Assembly (NCBI RefSeq): GCF_016904885.1
Contig: NZ_JADWYI010000001.1
Coordinates: forward strand, 9,171,224 to 9,235,223
Source of the DNA: Archangium primigenium
GTDB lineage: Bacteria; Myxococcota; Myxococcia; Myxococcales; Myxococcaceae
DNA: 64,000 bases
Direction of reading: 5' to 3'
This document shows, piece after piece, positions 27,153 through 35,025 of the stretch. Position numbers and translations under genes: made by a program. Numbering within the stretch: position 1 is the stretch's first letter; each line of letters begins with the position of its first letter. The notes under the pieces were generated by a model. The model made no database searches. It was not told the origin of the DNA and saw only the letters and a list, made by a program, of their open reading frames with translations.

Positions 27153-29732
27153 TCAGAGACCCGGCCACGTGCTCGTCACGAGCGCGCGCACTTCGTCACC
27201 ATTCTCGAGTTCCAACGCCTGACGGGCGGTCTTCTCGCACTGGCTCATGGAGAGCGTGCGGATGAAGGCCTTGAGCCCGGGGATGACCGCCGGCGACACC
27301 GACAGCTCGTCGACGCCCAGGCCGATGAGCAGCGGCGCCGCCCGCAGGTCCGACGCGATGCCACCACACACCGCCACCGGCCGCGCGTGCTTGCGCGCCC
27401 CCTCCACCGTGCTCGCCACCAGGCGCAAGAGACCCGGGTGCAGACCGTCCAGTTGCGCCGCCACGTGCGGGTTGCCGCGATCCATGGCGAGCCCGTACTG
27501 GGTGAGATCATTGGTGCCAATGGACAGGAAGTCCGCCTCGCGCGCGATCCGGTCCGACAGCATGGCGGCCACCGGCACCTCGATCATCGCCCCCAGGGCC
27601 ACCGGCGTGGACACGCCCAGCGCCCGGCGCTCCTCCTCCAGCATGATGCGCACCGCGCGCATCTCGTGGGCGGACGTCACCATGGGCACGAGCACGCGGC
27701 AGACGCCCTCGGGCTTCACGCGCAGGATGGCGCGCAGCTGGGTGCGCAGCATGTCCGGGTGCCGCAGGGAGACGCGCACCCCGCGCAGGCCGAGCACCGG
27801 GTTCTCCTCGCGCGGCAGCGGCAGGTAGGCCAGGGGCTTGTCCCCGCCCACGTCCAGGGTGCGGATGACGAGCGGACGGCCGCCCAGCGCCTGGGCGATG
27901 TGCTGGTACTGCGCCGTCTGCTCCTCCTCGGTCGGCTCGGTGGAGCGCTCGAGGAAGAGGAACTCGCTGCGCAGCAGGCCGCAGCCCTCCGCGCCCTGCG
28001 ACGCCGCGGACGCCGCGTCCCCGGGACGGCCCAGGTTGGCGAAGATCTCCACGTGCCGGCCGTCCAGCGTGTGGCAGCCCTCGTGGGCCCGGGCCAGGTG
28101 GGCCTCGCGCCGGGTGGCCCGCTCCGCCAGCGAGCGCAGCGTGGCCGACTGGAGCTCGGCGCTCGGATGGACGTGGACCTCGCCCCGCTCGCCATCCACG
28201 ATCATCGCCGCGCCGTTGGGCACCCGCAGGGCCGCGTCGCCCGCAGCCACCACCGCCGGAATGCCCAGGCCCGCGGCCAGGATGGCCACGTGGGACGTGG
28301 GGCCGCCGTGCGCCGTGCACAGCGCCGCCAGCCGACCCGGGGGCACCGCCGCCAGGTCCGACGGCATCAGCTCGTCCGCCACGAGGATGGCGTTGTCGGG
28401 CAGGTTCTCGGGCACCCGCGAGCCGCTCTGCCCCGTGAGCAGGGCGACGACGCGCCGACCGATGTCCCGCAGGTCCCCACCGCGCTCGGCCAGCAGGGCG
28501 TTCTCCAGCCGCTGCAGCATGCCCACGTGCAGCTCGATGGCGCTGCGCCACGCCCACTCGGCGCTGTGGCCCGAGGAGATGGACTGCAGGGCGGCGTCAT
28601 TGAGGTCCGGGTCGTCCAACAGCACCAGGTGCGCCCGGAAGATCTCCGTGCGCGCCACGCCCGACTCGCCCTCGATCATCACCTCGATCTCCTGGCGCAC
28701 GCTCGTCAGGGCATGGGTGAGCCGGCGCTGCTCCTCGGCCTGTCCCTGGCCCCGCTGGGTCAGCTCCAGTTGCGTCTCGAGCACCCGGACGGCGATGCCC
28801 ACGGCGATGCCCGGGGCCGCCGGCGTGCCCTTGAACAGGGCGGGCGCGCCCGCCGCGTAGGGCGTGAGGGCCACGGGCGACGCGGCCCTGGGCGCGGGCG
28901 CGGTGGCCGCCGGCGCCTCGACGATGGGCTGGATGGGATCGCCCAGGCCGCTGGACACCAGGTCCACCAGCGCCTGCAGCCGCTGGCCCGCCTCGGCGCC
29001 CTGCACGGTGAGGGTCAGCGTGTCGCCATGCTTGGCCCCCAGGCCCATGAGCGCCACGACACTCTTGCCATTGGCGACGCGCCCGCCATGGGCCACGCTC
29101 ACCGACCCCGGGTGCATCCGCGCATGGCGGCTGAACACGGCGGCGGGACGGGCGTGCAGTCCATTGGGAATCAAGAGCCGCACGGCGCGCTCGGCCGTGG
29201 CACCCGCCGCGGCCTCCTCGGGCGCGCGCTCCCCGCCCTCGATCTCCAGCAGCGGCTCGCCCAGGGACACCGCGCGGTCCTGGCGCCGGCTCGCGATGCT
29301 GTAGCCCTCGCCGTTGACCACCACCATCACCGTCAACAGGCTGCGCGCCCGGCGCGCCAGCAAGTCCATGTCGAAGGAGATGAGCGGCTCGCCCGCCTTC
29401 ACCCGCTGGCCCTCGCGCACGCGCACGGTGAAGCCCTCGCCGCGCAGGTTCACGGTGTCCAGGCCGATGTGCAGGAGGATCTCCGCGCCCGTGGCGGCGC
29501 GCAGCGTGCAGGCATGCCCCGAGGCATGGATCGACACCACCACGCCGTCACACGGCGCCTGGAGCTCGGACGAGGTGGGGTCGACGGCGATCCCATCCCC
29601 CACCATCTTCTGGGAAAAGGCGGGATCGGGCACTTCCTCGAGCCGCGTGGCCCAGCCCGCGAGAGGTGCGATGAGTTTGAGCATGGACATGGTTCCCGGC
29701 TCCGTGGAAGAGACGAGACTCAACGTGGACAT
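27153..29732 (-). CDS. nagF: Fused PTS phosphotransferase EIIA-HPr-EI
   Basis: 859 aa with three PTS modules in one chain. EIIA of the glucose type (IAPLAGWATRLEEVPDPAFS to about 165) has the active His in EILLHIGLDTVNL. HPr (about 175-265) has the active His in IPNGLHARPAAVF. Enzyme I (about 300-859) has the active His in GGPTSHVAILAAGLGIP and the PEP-binding barrel marks GLLRSEFLFLER and FLSIGTNDLTQY. The fusion carries phosphate from PEP to EIIB without any other PTS protein, as in Pseudomonas NagF. The chosen start (29732) overlaps murQ by 13 bases; Met at 29690 is an alternative with a GGAG site. Second gene of the murQ-nagF-nagE series. Confidence 0.95.
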   Translation of the reverse strand: MSTLSLVSSTEPGTMSMLKLIAPLAGWATRLEEVPDPAFSQKMVGDGIAVDPTSSELQAPCDGVVVSIHASGHACTLRAATGAEILLHIGLDTVNLRGEGFTVRVREGQRVKAGEPLISFDMDLLARRARSLLTVMVVVNGEGYSIASRRQDRAVSLGEPLLEIEGGERAPEEAAAGATAERAVRLLIPNGLHARPAAVFSRHARMHPGSVSVAHGGRVANGKSVVALMGLGAKHGDTLTLTVQGAEAGQRLQALVDLVSSGLGDPIQPIVEAPAATAPAPRAASPVALTPYAAGAPALFKGTPAAPGIAVGIAVRVLETQLELTQRGQGQAEEQRRLTHALTSVRQEIEVMIEGESGVARTEIFRAHLVLLDDPDLNDAALQSISSGHSAEWAWRSAIELHVGMLQRLENALLAERGGDLRDIGRRVVALLTGQSGSRVPENLPDNAILVADELMPSDLAAVPPGRLAALCTAHGGPTSHVAILAAGLGIPAVVAAGDAALRVPNGAAMIVDGERGEVHVHPSAELQSATLRSLAERATRREAHLARAHEGCHTLDGRHVEIFANLGRPGDAASAASQGAEGCGLLRSEFLFLERSTEPTEEEQTAQYQHIAQALGGRPLVIRTLDVGGDKPLAYLPLPREENPVLGLRGVRVSLRHPDMLRTQLRAILRVKPEGVCRVLVPMVTSAHEMRAVRIMLEEERRALGVSTPVALGAMIEVPVAAMLSDRIAREADFLSIGTNDLTQYGLAMDRGNPHVAAQLDGLHPGLLRLVASTVEGARKHARPVAVCGGIASDLRAAPLLIGLGVDELSVSPAVIPGLKAFIRTLSMSQCEKTARQALELENGDEVRALVTSTWPGL

Positions 29733-30637
29733 GGACCGGCCTTCCCCTGGGAAGCGCGCTCCTGGAGCGCGGTGCGCAGATTGCCCCCCGAACGGGCGAG
29801 GAGGGCGTCGGCCTCGGCGGCGGAGCATCCGCTCAGCCCGAGGACGGCGCGTGGAATGTCCCCATGGGCGGCGAGGGCCTCGGCGGCGGCCTGCTCCCCG
29901 ACCTGGGCGATCTGGCGGATGATGTGGATGCAGCGCTGGCGCAGCTTGGTGTTGCCCGGCCGCACATGGCACATGAGGTTGTCGAAGACGAAGCCCAGGC
30001 GCGTCATGAGCGCCGTGGAGAAGAGGTTGAGCGCCACCTTCTGGGCCGTGCCCGCGCCCAGCCGCGTGGAGCCCGCGATCACCTCGGCCCCGGTGCGCAG
30101 CAGCACCCGGTGCTCCGCGGCGCGCATCAGCGGCGAGTCCTCCACGCTGGCCAGCGCGATCGTCAGCGCGCCCGCGTGCCGCCCCTCCGCCAGCACGCCC
30201 GTCGTGAAGGCGCTATGGCCGCTGGCGGACACCCCCACCACCACGTCCTGGGACCCGGGCCCGAACTCCGCCAGGCGCGCGCGCCCCGCCGCCGCGTCGT
30301 CCTCGGCGGGCCCGTTGATGCCCCCGGCCAGGTCCCGCCCCTCCGCCAGCAGGATGGCGAGCCGGGAGGAGGGCCAACCAAAGGTGCCCGCCAGCTCCAG
30401 CGCGTCCAGCTCGGCCAGCGCCCCCGAGGACCCCGCCCCCGTGTAGATGAGCCGCCCGGTGCCGCGCGCCAGCCGCTCGTGCGCCGCGCCCACCGCGCGC
30501 TCCAGCTCCGGCAAAACGGGCAGGCAGGCCGCCACCGCCCGGGACTGGCTCGCCCACAACGTCTCGAGGACCTCCCCGGTGCTCCAGGTGTCCAACCCCT
30601 TCAAGCGCTGGGGCGACCCTTCCGTTTCCCGCGACAT
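29720..30637 (-). CDS. murQ: N-acetylmuramic acid 6-phosphate etherase
   Basis: 305 aa. It has the SIS-domain sugar-phosphate fold of MurQ: GRLIYTGAGSSGALAELDA, then DVVVGVSASGHSAFTTGVL, and the C-terminal LMCHVRPGNTKLRQRCIHII, a conserved MurQ segment. It cleaves the lactyl ether of MurNAc-6-P to give GlcNAc-6-P and lactate, joining cell-wall sugar recovery to the GlcNAc pathway. It is the first gene of the minus-strand operon, overlapping nagF. In a predator that lyses other bacteria this would let peptidoglycan sugars enter the same route as chitin sugars. Upstream are the NagR-like operators and a near copy of the TTGACCCGA element. Confidence 0.93.
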   Translation of the reverse strand: MSRETEGSPQRLKGLDTWSTGEVLETLWASQSRAVAACLPVLPELERAVGAAHERLARGTGRLIYTGAGSSGALAELDALELAGTFGWPSSRLAILLAEGRDLAGGINGPAEDDAAAGRARLAEFGPGSQDVVVGVSASGHSAFTTGVLAEGRHAGALTIALASVEDSPLMRAAEHRVLLRTGAEVIAGSTRLGAGTAQKVALNLFSTALMTRLGFVFDNLMCHVRPGNTKLRQRCIHIIRQIAQVGEQAAAEALAAHGDIPRAVLGLSGCSAAEADALLARSGGNLRTALQERASQGKAGPCPR

Positions 30638-30657
30638 GTGGAGTCCCCTCGGCAGCG

Positions 30658-30692
30658 ACTGGTATTAGATTGGACTGGTGCACCATACCAGC
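30658..30692. promoter_or_regulatory. Candidate NagR operator, murQ side
   Basis: Nested symmetry: outer arms CTGGTAT (30659-30665) and ATACCAG (30685-30691), with a perfect inner palindrome TGGTGCACCA (30676-30685). TGGT/ACCA half-sites are typical of HutC-type GntR regulators of GlcNAc genes such as DasR. It lies 20 bases upstream of murQ. Confidence 0.6.
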
Positions 30693-30736
30693 ACCTTTCT
30701 CGATTTCAACGAGAATTTCACTTTGTGCGGTGGCGC

Positions 30737-30746
30737 ATCGGGTCAA
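30737..30746 (-). promoter_or_regulatory. TTGACCCGAT element upstream of murQ operon
   Basis: On the minus strand, TTGACCCGAT runs from 30746 to 30737, one base different from the element upstream of the chitinases. It stands about 100 bases before the murQ start in a comparatively A/T-rich stretch. Confidence 0.4.
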
Positions 30747-30830
30747 AAAAAACGACGGAAAGTGAAAACCTCGTGATTCCAAGGGGTTGAGTCGATTTAC
30801 AAGCACTCCCGGTTTGGATTCAGCCTTGCG

Positions 30831-30866
30831 TCATGGTCTCATAGTGGTATTATCATGGTCCTATCG
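30831..30866. promoter_or_regulatory. Candidate NagR operator, nagR side
   Basis: TCATGGTC occurs twice, at 30831-30838 and 30853-30860, 22 bases apart (two helical turns). AGTGGTATTA lies between them (30843-30852) and matches ACTGGTATTA in the murQ-side operator at nine of ten positions. Probable autoregulatory site in front of nagR. Confidence 0.5.
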
Positions 30867-30887
30867 CGGTCCGAAGGAACTGGAGCC

Positions 30888-31673
30888 ATGACCACCCCAC
30901 CGAGCGCATCGGAGCCCACGGAGCGGGACGCCCTGTCGAGCGACCTGCACCTGCCCCTCTACCTCCAGCTCGCGCGCCACCTCCGGGGACAGATCAACAG
31001 TGGCCGCTATGGCCACCGTGATGCCCTGCCCGGCGAGCGGGAGCTGGCCGAGCGCTTCGGCGTGTCGCGGGTCACCGTGCGCAAGGCGCTCAAGGAGCTG
31101 CTGGACGAGGGGCTGCTGCAGCAGCGCCAGGGGGCGGGCACCTTCGTCAACCGGGGGCCCATCGTGGAGCAGCGCCTGTCCACGCTCACGGGCTTCTCCG
31201 AGGACATGGGCTCGCGCGGACTGGCGGCCGGCTCGCTGTGGCTGCACCGGGCGGTCGCGCTCGCGACGCCCGAGGAGGCGCTGGCGCTCGGGCTGAGCCC
31301 GGGCACCCAGGTGAGCCGGCTGCAGCGCCTGCGCACCGCCAACGGCATCGCCATGGCGGTGGAGCTCGCGGTGCTGCCCACGCGCTTCCTGGCCGACCCC
31401 CACGAGGTCCAGGGCTCGCTCTACGACACCCTGCGCCGCAAGGGCGTCATCCCCTTCCGGGCGCTGCAGCGCCTGTCGGCCATCCAGCTCACGGTGGAGC
31501 ACGCCGAGCAGCTCGGGGTGCCCGAGGGCGCCGCGGCCCTCTACATCGAGCGCCGCACGCTGCTCGAGGACGGCACCCCCATGGAGTTCGTCCGCTCCCA
31601 GTACCGGGGCGACTCCTACGACTTCATCGTTGAATTGAACCTGGCCACCCCCGCCCGAGAGGTAACCCGATGA
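30888..31673 (+). CDS. nagR: GntR/HutC-family regulator of GlcNAc genes
   Basis: 261 aa. The start at 30888 was chosen for its GGAG site; an ATG at 30855 is inside the probable operator. Residues ~20-90 form the GntR winged helix (PLYLQLARHLRGQINSGRY, ELAERFGVSRVTVRKALKEL, GAGTFVNRG). The C-terminal part is a UTRA effector domain with SRLQRLRTANGIAMAVELAV and YIERRTLLEDGTPMEFVRSQ. NagR/DasR proteins bind GlcNAc-6-P or GlcN-6-P and leave their operators. It is the first gene of nagR-nagB-nagA and divergent from murQ-nagF-nagE, with TGGT/ACCA sites between, so it probably represses both operons and itself. Confidence 0.93.
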   Translation: MTTPPSASEPTERDALSSDLHLPLYLQLARHLRGQINSGRYGHRDALPGERELAERFGVSRVTVRKALKELLDEGLLQQRQGAGTFVNRGPIVEQRLSTLTGFSEDMGSRGLAAGSLWLHRAVALATPEEALALGLSPGTQVSRLQRLRTANGIAMAVELAVLPTRFLADPHEVQGSLYDTLRRKGVIPFRALQRLSAIQLTVEHAEQLGVPEGAAALYIERRTLLEDGTPMEFVRSQYRGDSYDFIVELNLATPAREVTR

Positions 31674-32731
31674 GCCTCGCTCCCCACCCCGTGAACCCTG
31701 GCGTCCCACCGGCCCCCGCGCTCGCCCGGGAGGCCGCCCAGTCGGCGGACGTCGCGCGCCTGCAGATCGAGCGCTGCGCGGGGCGCTTCGCCGAGCTGGG
31801 GGCGCGCCTGCGCCAGAACCCGCCGCGCTTCGTCGTCACCTGCGCCCGGGGCAGCTCCGACCACGCGGTGAGCTATGGCAAGTACCTCATCGAGACCACG
31901 CTGGGGCGCGCCGTCGCCTCCGTGGGGCCGAGCGTGGCGTCCGTCTACCAGACGCCCCACCTGGACCTGAAGGACAGCCTCTTCATCGCCGTGTCCCAGT
32001 CCGGCCGCAGCCCGGACCTGCTGCGGCTCACCGAGCGGGCGAAGGAGGCGGGCGCGCTCGTCGTCGGCTTCGTCAACACCGAGGACTCCCCGCTCATGCG
32101 CATGTGCGACGTGGGCATTCCGCTGTGCGCCGGTCCCGAGCAGAGCGTGGCGGCCACCAAGTCCTACCTCCTGTCGGGCCTGGCCTTCCTGCAGCTCGTG
32201 GCGCACTGGTCCGGTGAGGCCCAGTTGCACGAGGCCGTCCGCCGCCTGCCCGAGGCGCTGGAGGCCGCGCGGGAGCTGGACTGGGGCCCCACCCTGTCGC
32301 GGCTCACCGACGCGCGCAGCATCTACGTGCTGGGCCGGGGCAGCGGGCTGGGCGCCGCGCTGGAGATCGCGCTCAAGCTCAAGGAGACGTGCCGCCTGCA
32401 CGCCGAGGCCTTCAGCACCGCGGAGGTCATCCACGGCCCGCTCGCGCTCGTGGGGCCCGGCTTCCCGGTGATCGCCCTGGGCCAGGAGGACAACTCCGCC
32501 GAGAGCACCCGCACCGTGGTGCGCCGCTTCGTGGAGCTGGGCGCGGAGGTGCACTCGGCGCTCGCGGTGCCCGGCGCGCTGCCGCTGCCGAGCATCAGCG
32601 GCGCGCACCCCGCGATCGTGCCCCTGTGCCACGTGCAGAGCTTCTACATGGCCGTGCACCGGCTCGCCGTGGCGCGCCAGTTGGATCCCGACGTGCCCGT
32701 GCACCTGCGCAAAGTGACGGAGACCGTGTGA
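31670..32731 (+). CDS. nagB-II: Glucosamine-6-phosphate deaminase, SIS-domain type (NagB-II)
   Basis: 353 aa with two SIS domains and no glutaminase domain. Marks: FVVTCARGSSDHAVSYGKY, SLFIAVSQSGRSPDLLRLT, then in the second half IYVLGRGSGLGAALEIALKL and AEAFSTAEVIHGPLALVGPG. This is the GlmS-derived deaminase found in place of NagB in many proteobacteria; it converts GlcN-6-P to fructose-6-P and ammonia. Overlaps nagR by ATGA and nagA by TGATG, so the three genes are one coupled operon. A role as a GlmS-like synthase is excluded by the lack of the Cys1 amidotransferase domain. Confidence 0.9.
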   Translation: MSLAPHPVNPGVPPAPALAREAAQSADVARLQIERCAGRFAELGARLRQNPPRFVVTCARGSSDHAVSYGKYLIETTLGRAVASVGPSVASVYQTPHLDLKDSLFIAVSQSGRSPDLLRLTERAKEAGALVVGFVNTEDSPLMRMCDVGIPLCAGPEQSVAATKSYLLSGLAFLQLVAHWSGEAQLHEAVRRLPEALEAARELDWGPTLSRLTDARSIYVLGRGSGLGAALEIALKLKETCRLHAEAFSTAEVIHGPLALVGPGFPVIALGQEDNSAESTRTVVRRFVELGAEVHSALAVPGALPLPSISGAHPAIVPLCHVQSFYMAVHRLAVARQLDPDVPVHLRKVTETV

Positions 32732-33894
32732 TGGCACGCGTGCTCAGTGGGGCCCGGGTCTTCACGGGCGAGAAGCTCCTCGAGGGGCATGGCGTGGTGC
32801 TCGAGGGCGGGCACGTCCAGGCCGTGCTGCCCGAGGCCGAGGTGCCCGCGGGCGCCGAGCGGGTGCGCCTGCCCGGCGACGCCGTGCTCGCCCCGGGCTT
32901 CATCGACGCGCAGGTCAACGGCGCCGGGGGCGTGCTGTTCAACGAGACGCCCACCGTCGAGGCCGCGCTCGCCATCGCCGCCGCCGTGCGGCGCTCCGGG
33001 ACGACGGGGCTTTTGCCCACGTTCATCACCGACGAGCAGGCGAAGATGCGGCGCGCGTGCGAGGCCACCCTCCAGGCCCTGGCCCGGCCCGGCGGCGGCG
33101 TGCTCGGCATCCACCTGGAAGGCCCCTTCATCAGTGGCGACAAGCCGGGCGTCCACGAGCCGCGCTACATCCGCGCGCCCGACGCGCAGGACATCGAGTA
33201 CCTGCTCACCCTGCCCACGCGGCTGGCCACCCAGGAGGGCCGGCTGCTCATGACGCTGGCGCCCGAGCAGGTCGAGGACGCGCTCATCACCCGCCTGGCC
33301 TCGGCGGGCATCATCCTCTCGGCGGGCCACACGGCGGCCACCTACGAGCGGACCCACGCGGCCGTGGCCGCGGGCGTGCGCGGCTTCACCCACCTGTGCA
33401 ACGCCATGCCGGCCGTCAACAACCGGCAGCCCGGCCCGGTGCTCGCCGCGGTCGACACCGAGAACACGTGGTGCGGCATCATCGCCGATGGCATCCACGT
33501 GCACCCCGCCCTCTTGCGCCTGCTGGTGAAGAGCAAGGCGCCCGGCAAGGTGTTCCTGGTGACGGACGCCATGCCCCCGGTGGGCACCGACGCGCGCACC
33601 TTCCAGCTCTATGGGCAGACCATTCTGCGGCGCGACGGGCGGCTGGTGACGGAGAACGGCACGCTGGCGGGCGCCGACATCGACATGGCGGCCTCGGTGC
33701 GCAACTGCGTGAAGCTCCTGGGCTTGAGCCTCGAGGAGTCCTTGCGCATGGCCTCGCTCTACCCGGCGGGCCTGCTCGGACTGGAGCGGCAGCGGGGCCG
33801 GGTGGCCCCCGGCTACCACGCGGACCTCACGCTGCTCAGCCCGGACCTGTCGGTGCTCGGCACGTGGGTGGCGGGTCAGGCGCAGTGGTACTGA
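32731..33894 (+). CDS. nagA: N-acetylglucosamine-6-phosphate deacetylase
   Basis: 387 aa. The start at 32731 shares its A with the nagB stop. NagA marks are all present: GFIDAQVNGAGG near the N-terminus, GIHLEGPFISGDKPGVHEP (metal-binding Glu), SAGHTAATYE (His), FTHLCNAMPAVNNRQPG (His), GIIADGIHVHP and FLVTDAMPPVG (catalytic Asp). It removes acetate from GlcNAc-6-P to give GlcN-6-P for the deaminase next to it. The N-terminal residues carry no export signal, so it is cytoplasmic. Last gene of the nagR operon, followed by a perfect hairpin. Confidence 0.96.
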   Translation: MARVLSGARVFTGEKLLEGHGVVLEGGHVQAVLPEAEVPAGAERVRLPGDAVLAPGFIDAQVNGAGGVLFNETPTVEAALAIAAAVRRSGTTGLLPTFITDEQAKMRRACEATLQALARPGGGVLGIHLEGPFISGDKPGVHEPRYIRAPDAQDIEYLLTLPTRLATQEGRLLMTLAPEQVEDALITRLASAGIILSAGHTAATYERTHAAVAAGVRGFTHLCNAMPAVNNRQPGPVLAAVDTENTWCGIIADGIHVHPALLRLLVKSKAPGKVFLVTDAMPPVGTDARTFQLYGQTILRRDGRLVTENGTLAGADIDMAASVRNCVKLLGLSLEESLRMASLYPAGLLGLERQRGRVAPGYHADLTLLSPDLSVLGTWVAGQAQWY

Positions 33895-33897
33895 GCC

Positions 33898-33929
33898 CCG
33901 GGACCGTCCGCCCACGCTAACGGTCCCGG
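33898..33929. terminator. Perfect inverted repeat after nagA
   Basis: CCGGGACCGT (33898-33907) and ACGGTCCCGG (33920-33929), 10-bp stem with a 12-base loop, four bases after the nagA stop and before the convergent gene at 33946. No U-run, so the terminator role is likely but not certain. Confidence 0.6.
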
Positions 33930-33945
33930 AGGCATCGAACAGAGC

Positions 33946-34155
33946 CTAGCGGATGCAGTAGCAGCGGCCCATCTGGCACGCGCCGTTGCCCGTGCCGCCA
34001 CAGCGCGCATCACACTGCGAGTCCTTCGAACACTCCACGATGCCCGGCGCCTCCGGCGCCTGCGCCGCCGTGGAGGAAGCCCCCGCGGTGAAGCCCATTC
34101 CCAGGCCCAGCATCAACGCGCCCACCGCCCACAGACCCTTCGCCTGCTTCATCAT
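33946..34155 (-). CDS. Small secreted cysteine-rich protein
   Basis: 69 aa. A signal peptide (LWAVGALMLGLGMGFTAGAS) is followed by a mature peptide of about 40 residues with six Cys spaced C-x5-C-x3-C-x7-C-x4-C-x-C (ECSKDSQCDARCGGTGNGAC, then QMGRCYC). Six Cys in a short Gly-rich peptide suggest three disulphides, a knottin- or EB-like fold. Similar tiny proteins are common in myxobacterial genomes and their function is unknown; it could be a structural, inhibitory or toxic peptide. The start at 34155 begins with two Met codons. Confidence 0.75.
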   Translation of the reverse strand: MMKQAKGLWAVGALMLGLGMGFTAGASSTAAQAPEAPGIVECSKDSQCDARCGGTGNGACQMGRCYCIR

Positions 34156-34281
34156 GTCGTCGCTCCGTTCGAGTAAGTCCGGCGAGACCGGATAGGTTCG
34201 AACATACCGTGTTCTGGGGGTCCAAGGGCCATTTCTTGAGGGGTAGGATAAGACACGCCATCCCCCTCGAGACCCCACACC

Positions 34282-35019
34282 ATGACTGACTGGCCCCTCG
34301 CTCCGCTCGCCGCCGCGGCGCTGCTGTCCGCGCCCGCCCTGGCCGCTCCCCCCCCCTCGCCGCTCTCCGCCGACCTGGATGGCGATGGCAAGCCGGAGAC
34401 CATCGCCCTGCGGTGGACCGCGGACAATCCCCGCTTCACCCTCCAGGTGGGGGGCGCCTCCCTGCCGGTGGACACGGGGACGGGCACCCGCTTCGAGGTG
34501 GAGGTGGTGGACCTGGACAAGGGGGACACGTGGAAGGAGCTCGTCGTCTCGGCCACGGGCGAGGTCGACAGCGAGCACCGCGTCTACTTCTTCGGCTACG
34601 ACGGCAAGGCGCTCAAGCGCCTGGGCGACATCCACACCTTCGACCCCGAGAAGCTCGGCGGCAACGGCATCGTCCTCTCGGACACGTGGGAGGGATTCTG
34701 GACCCGGCGCAACAAGTACGTGCTGGACCGCAAGCAGTGGAAGCTGCGCGAGGTGCCGCAGGAGTTCTACGCCGTGGGCGTGGAGGCCACGGTGAAGCAG
34801 TCCTTCCCGCTCACCTTCGGCCGAGGCGCGGGCGCAAAGGAGACGACCCAGGTCGCCCTGCTGGCCAAGGACTCGCGCATCCAGGTGCTGCTCGCCGCGC
34901 CGTCCCCCCAGAAAGGCAAGGCGCCCGCCTTCCTCATCAAGTCCACGACGGGCCTGCTCGGCTGGACGACGCAGGCGGAGTTGGAACAGAAGACCGAGGG
35001 TCTGCCCTTCGCGGGCTGA
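34282..35019 (+). CDS. Secreted protein with FG-GAP/VCBS-like repeat start
   Basis: 245 aa. Residues 1-22 form a signal peptide (PLAAAALLSAPALAAP). Right after it comes SADLDGDGKPETIALRW, a calcium-binding DxDxDG loop typical of FG-GAP/VCBS beta-propeller blades, and further on VVDLDKGDTWKELVVS in the same style. The C-terminal ~80 residues (AKDSRIQVLLAAPSPQKG, FLIKSTTGLLGWTTQAELE) look like an SH3-type fold found in cell-wall and envelope proteins. Function unknown; probably periplasmic or surface. It is divergent from the small Cys-rich gene, with 126 bases between the starts, and convergent with the nucleotidyltransferase. Confidence 0.8.
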   Translation: MTDWPLAPLAAAALLSAPALAAPPPSPLSADLDGDGKPETIALRWTADNPRFTLQVGGASLPVDTGTGTRFEVEVVDLDKGDTWKELVVSATGEVDSEHRVYFFGYDGKALKRLGDIHTFDPEKLGGNGIVLSDTWEGFWTRRNKYVLDRKQWKLREVPQEFYAVGVEATVKQSFPLTFGRGAGAKETTQVALLAKDSRIQVLLAAPSPQKGKAPAFLIKSTTGLLGWTTQAELEQKTEGLPFAG

Positions 35020-35025
35020 AACCCG

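Noticed and set aside
31670-32731. GlmS glucosamine synthase
   Set aside because: There is no N-terminal glutaminase domain, and the neighbours are catabolic, so the deaminase NagB-II fits better.
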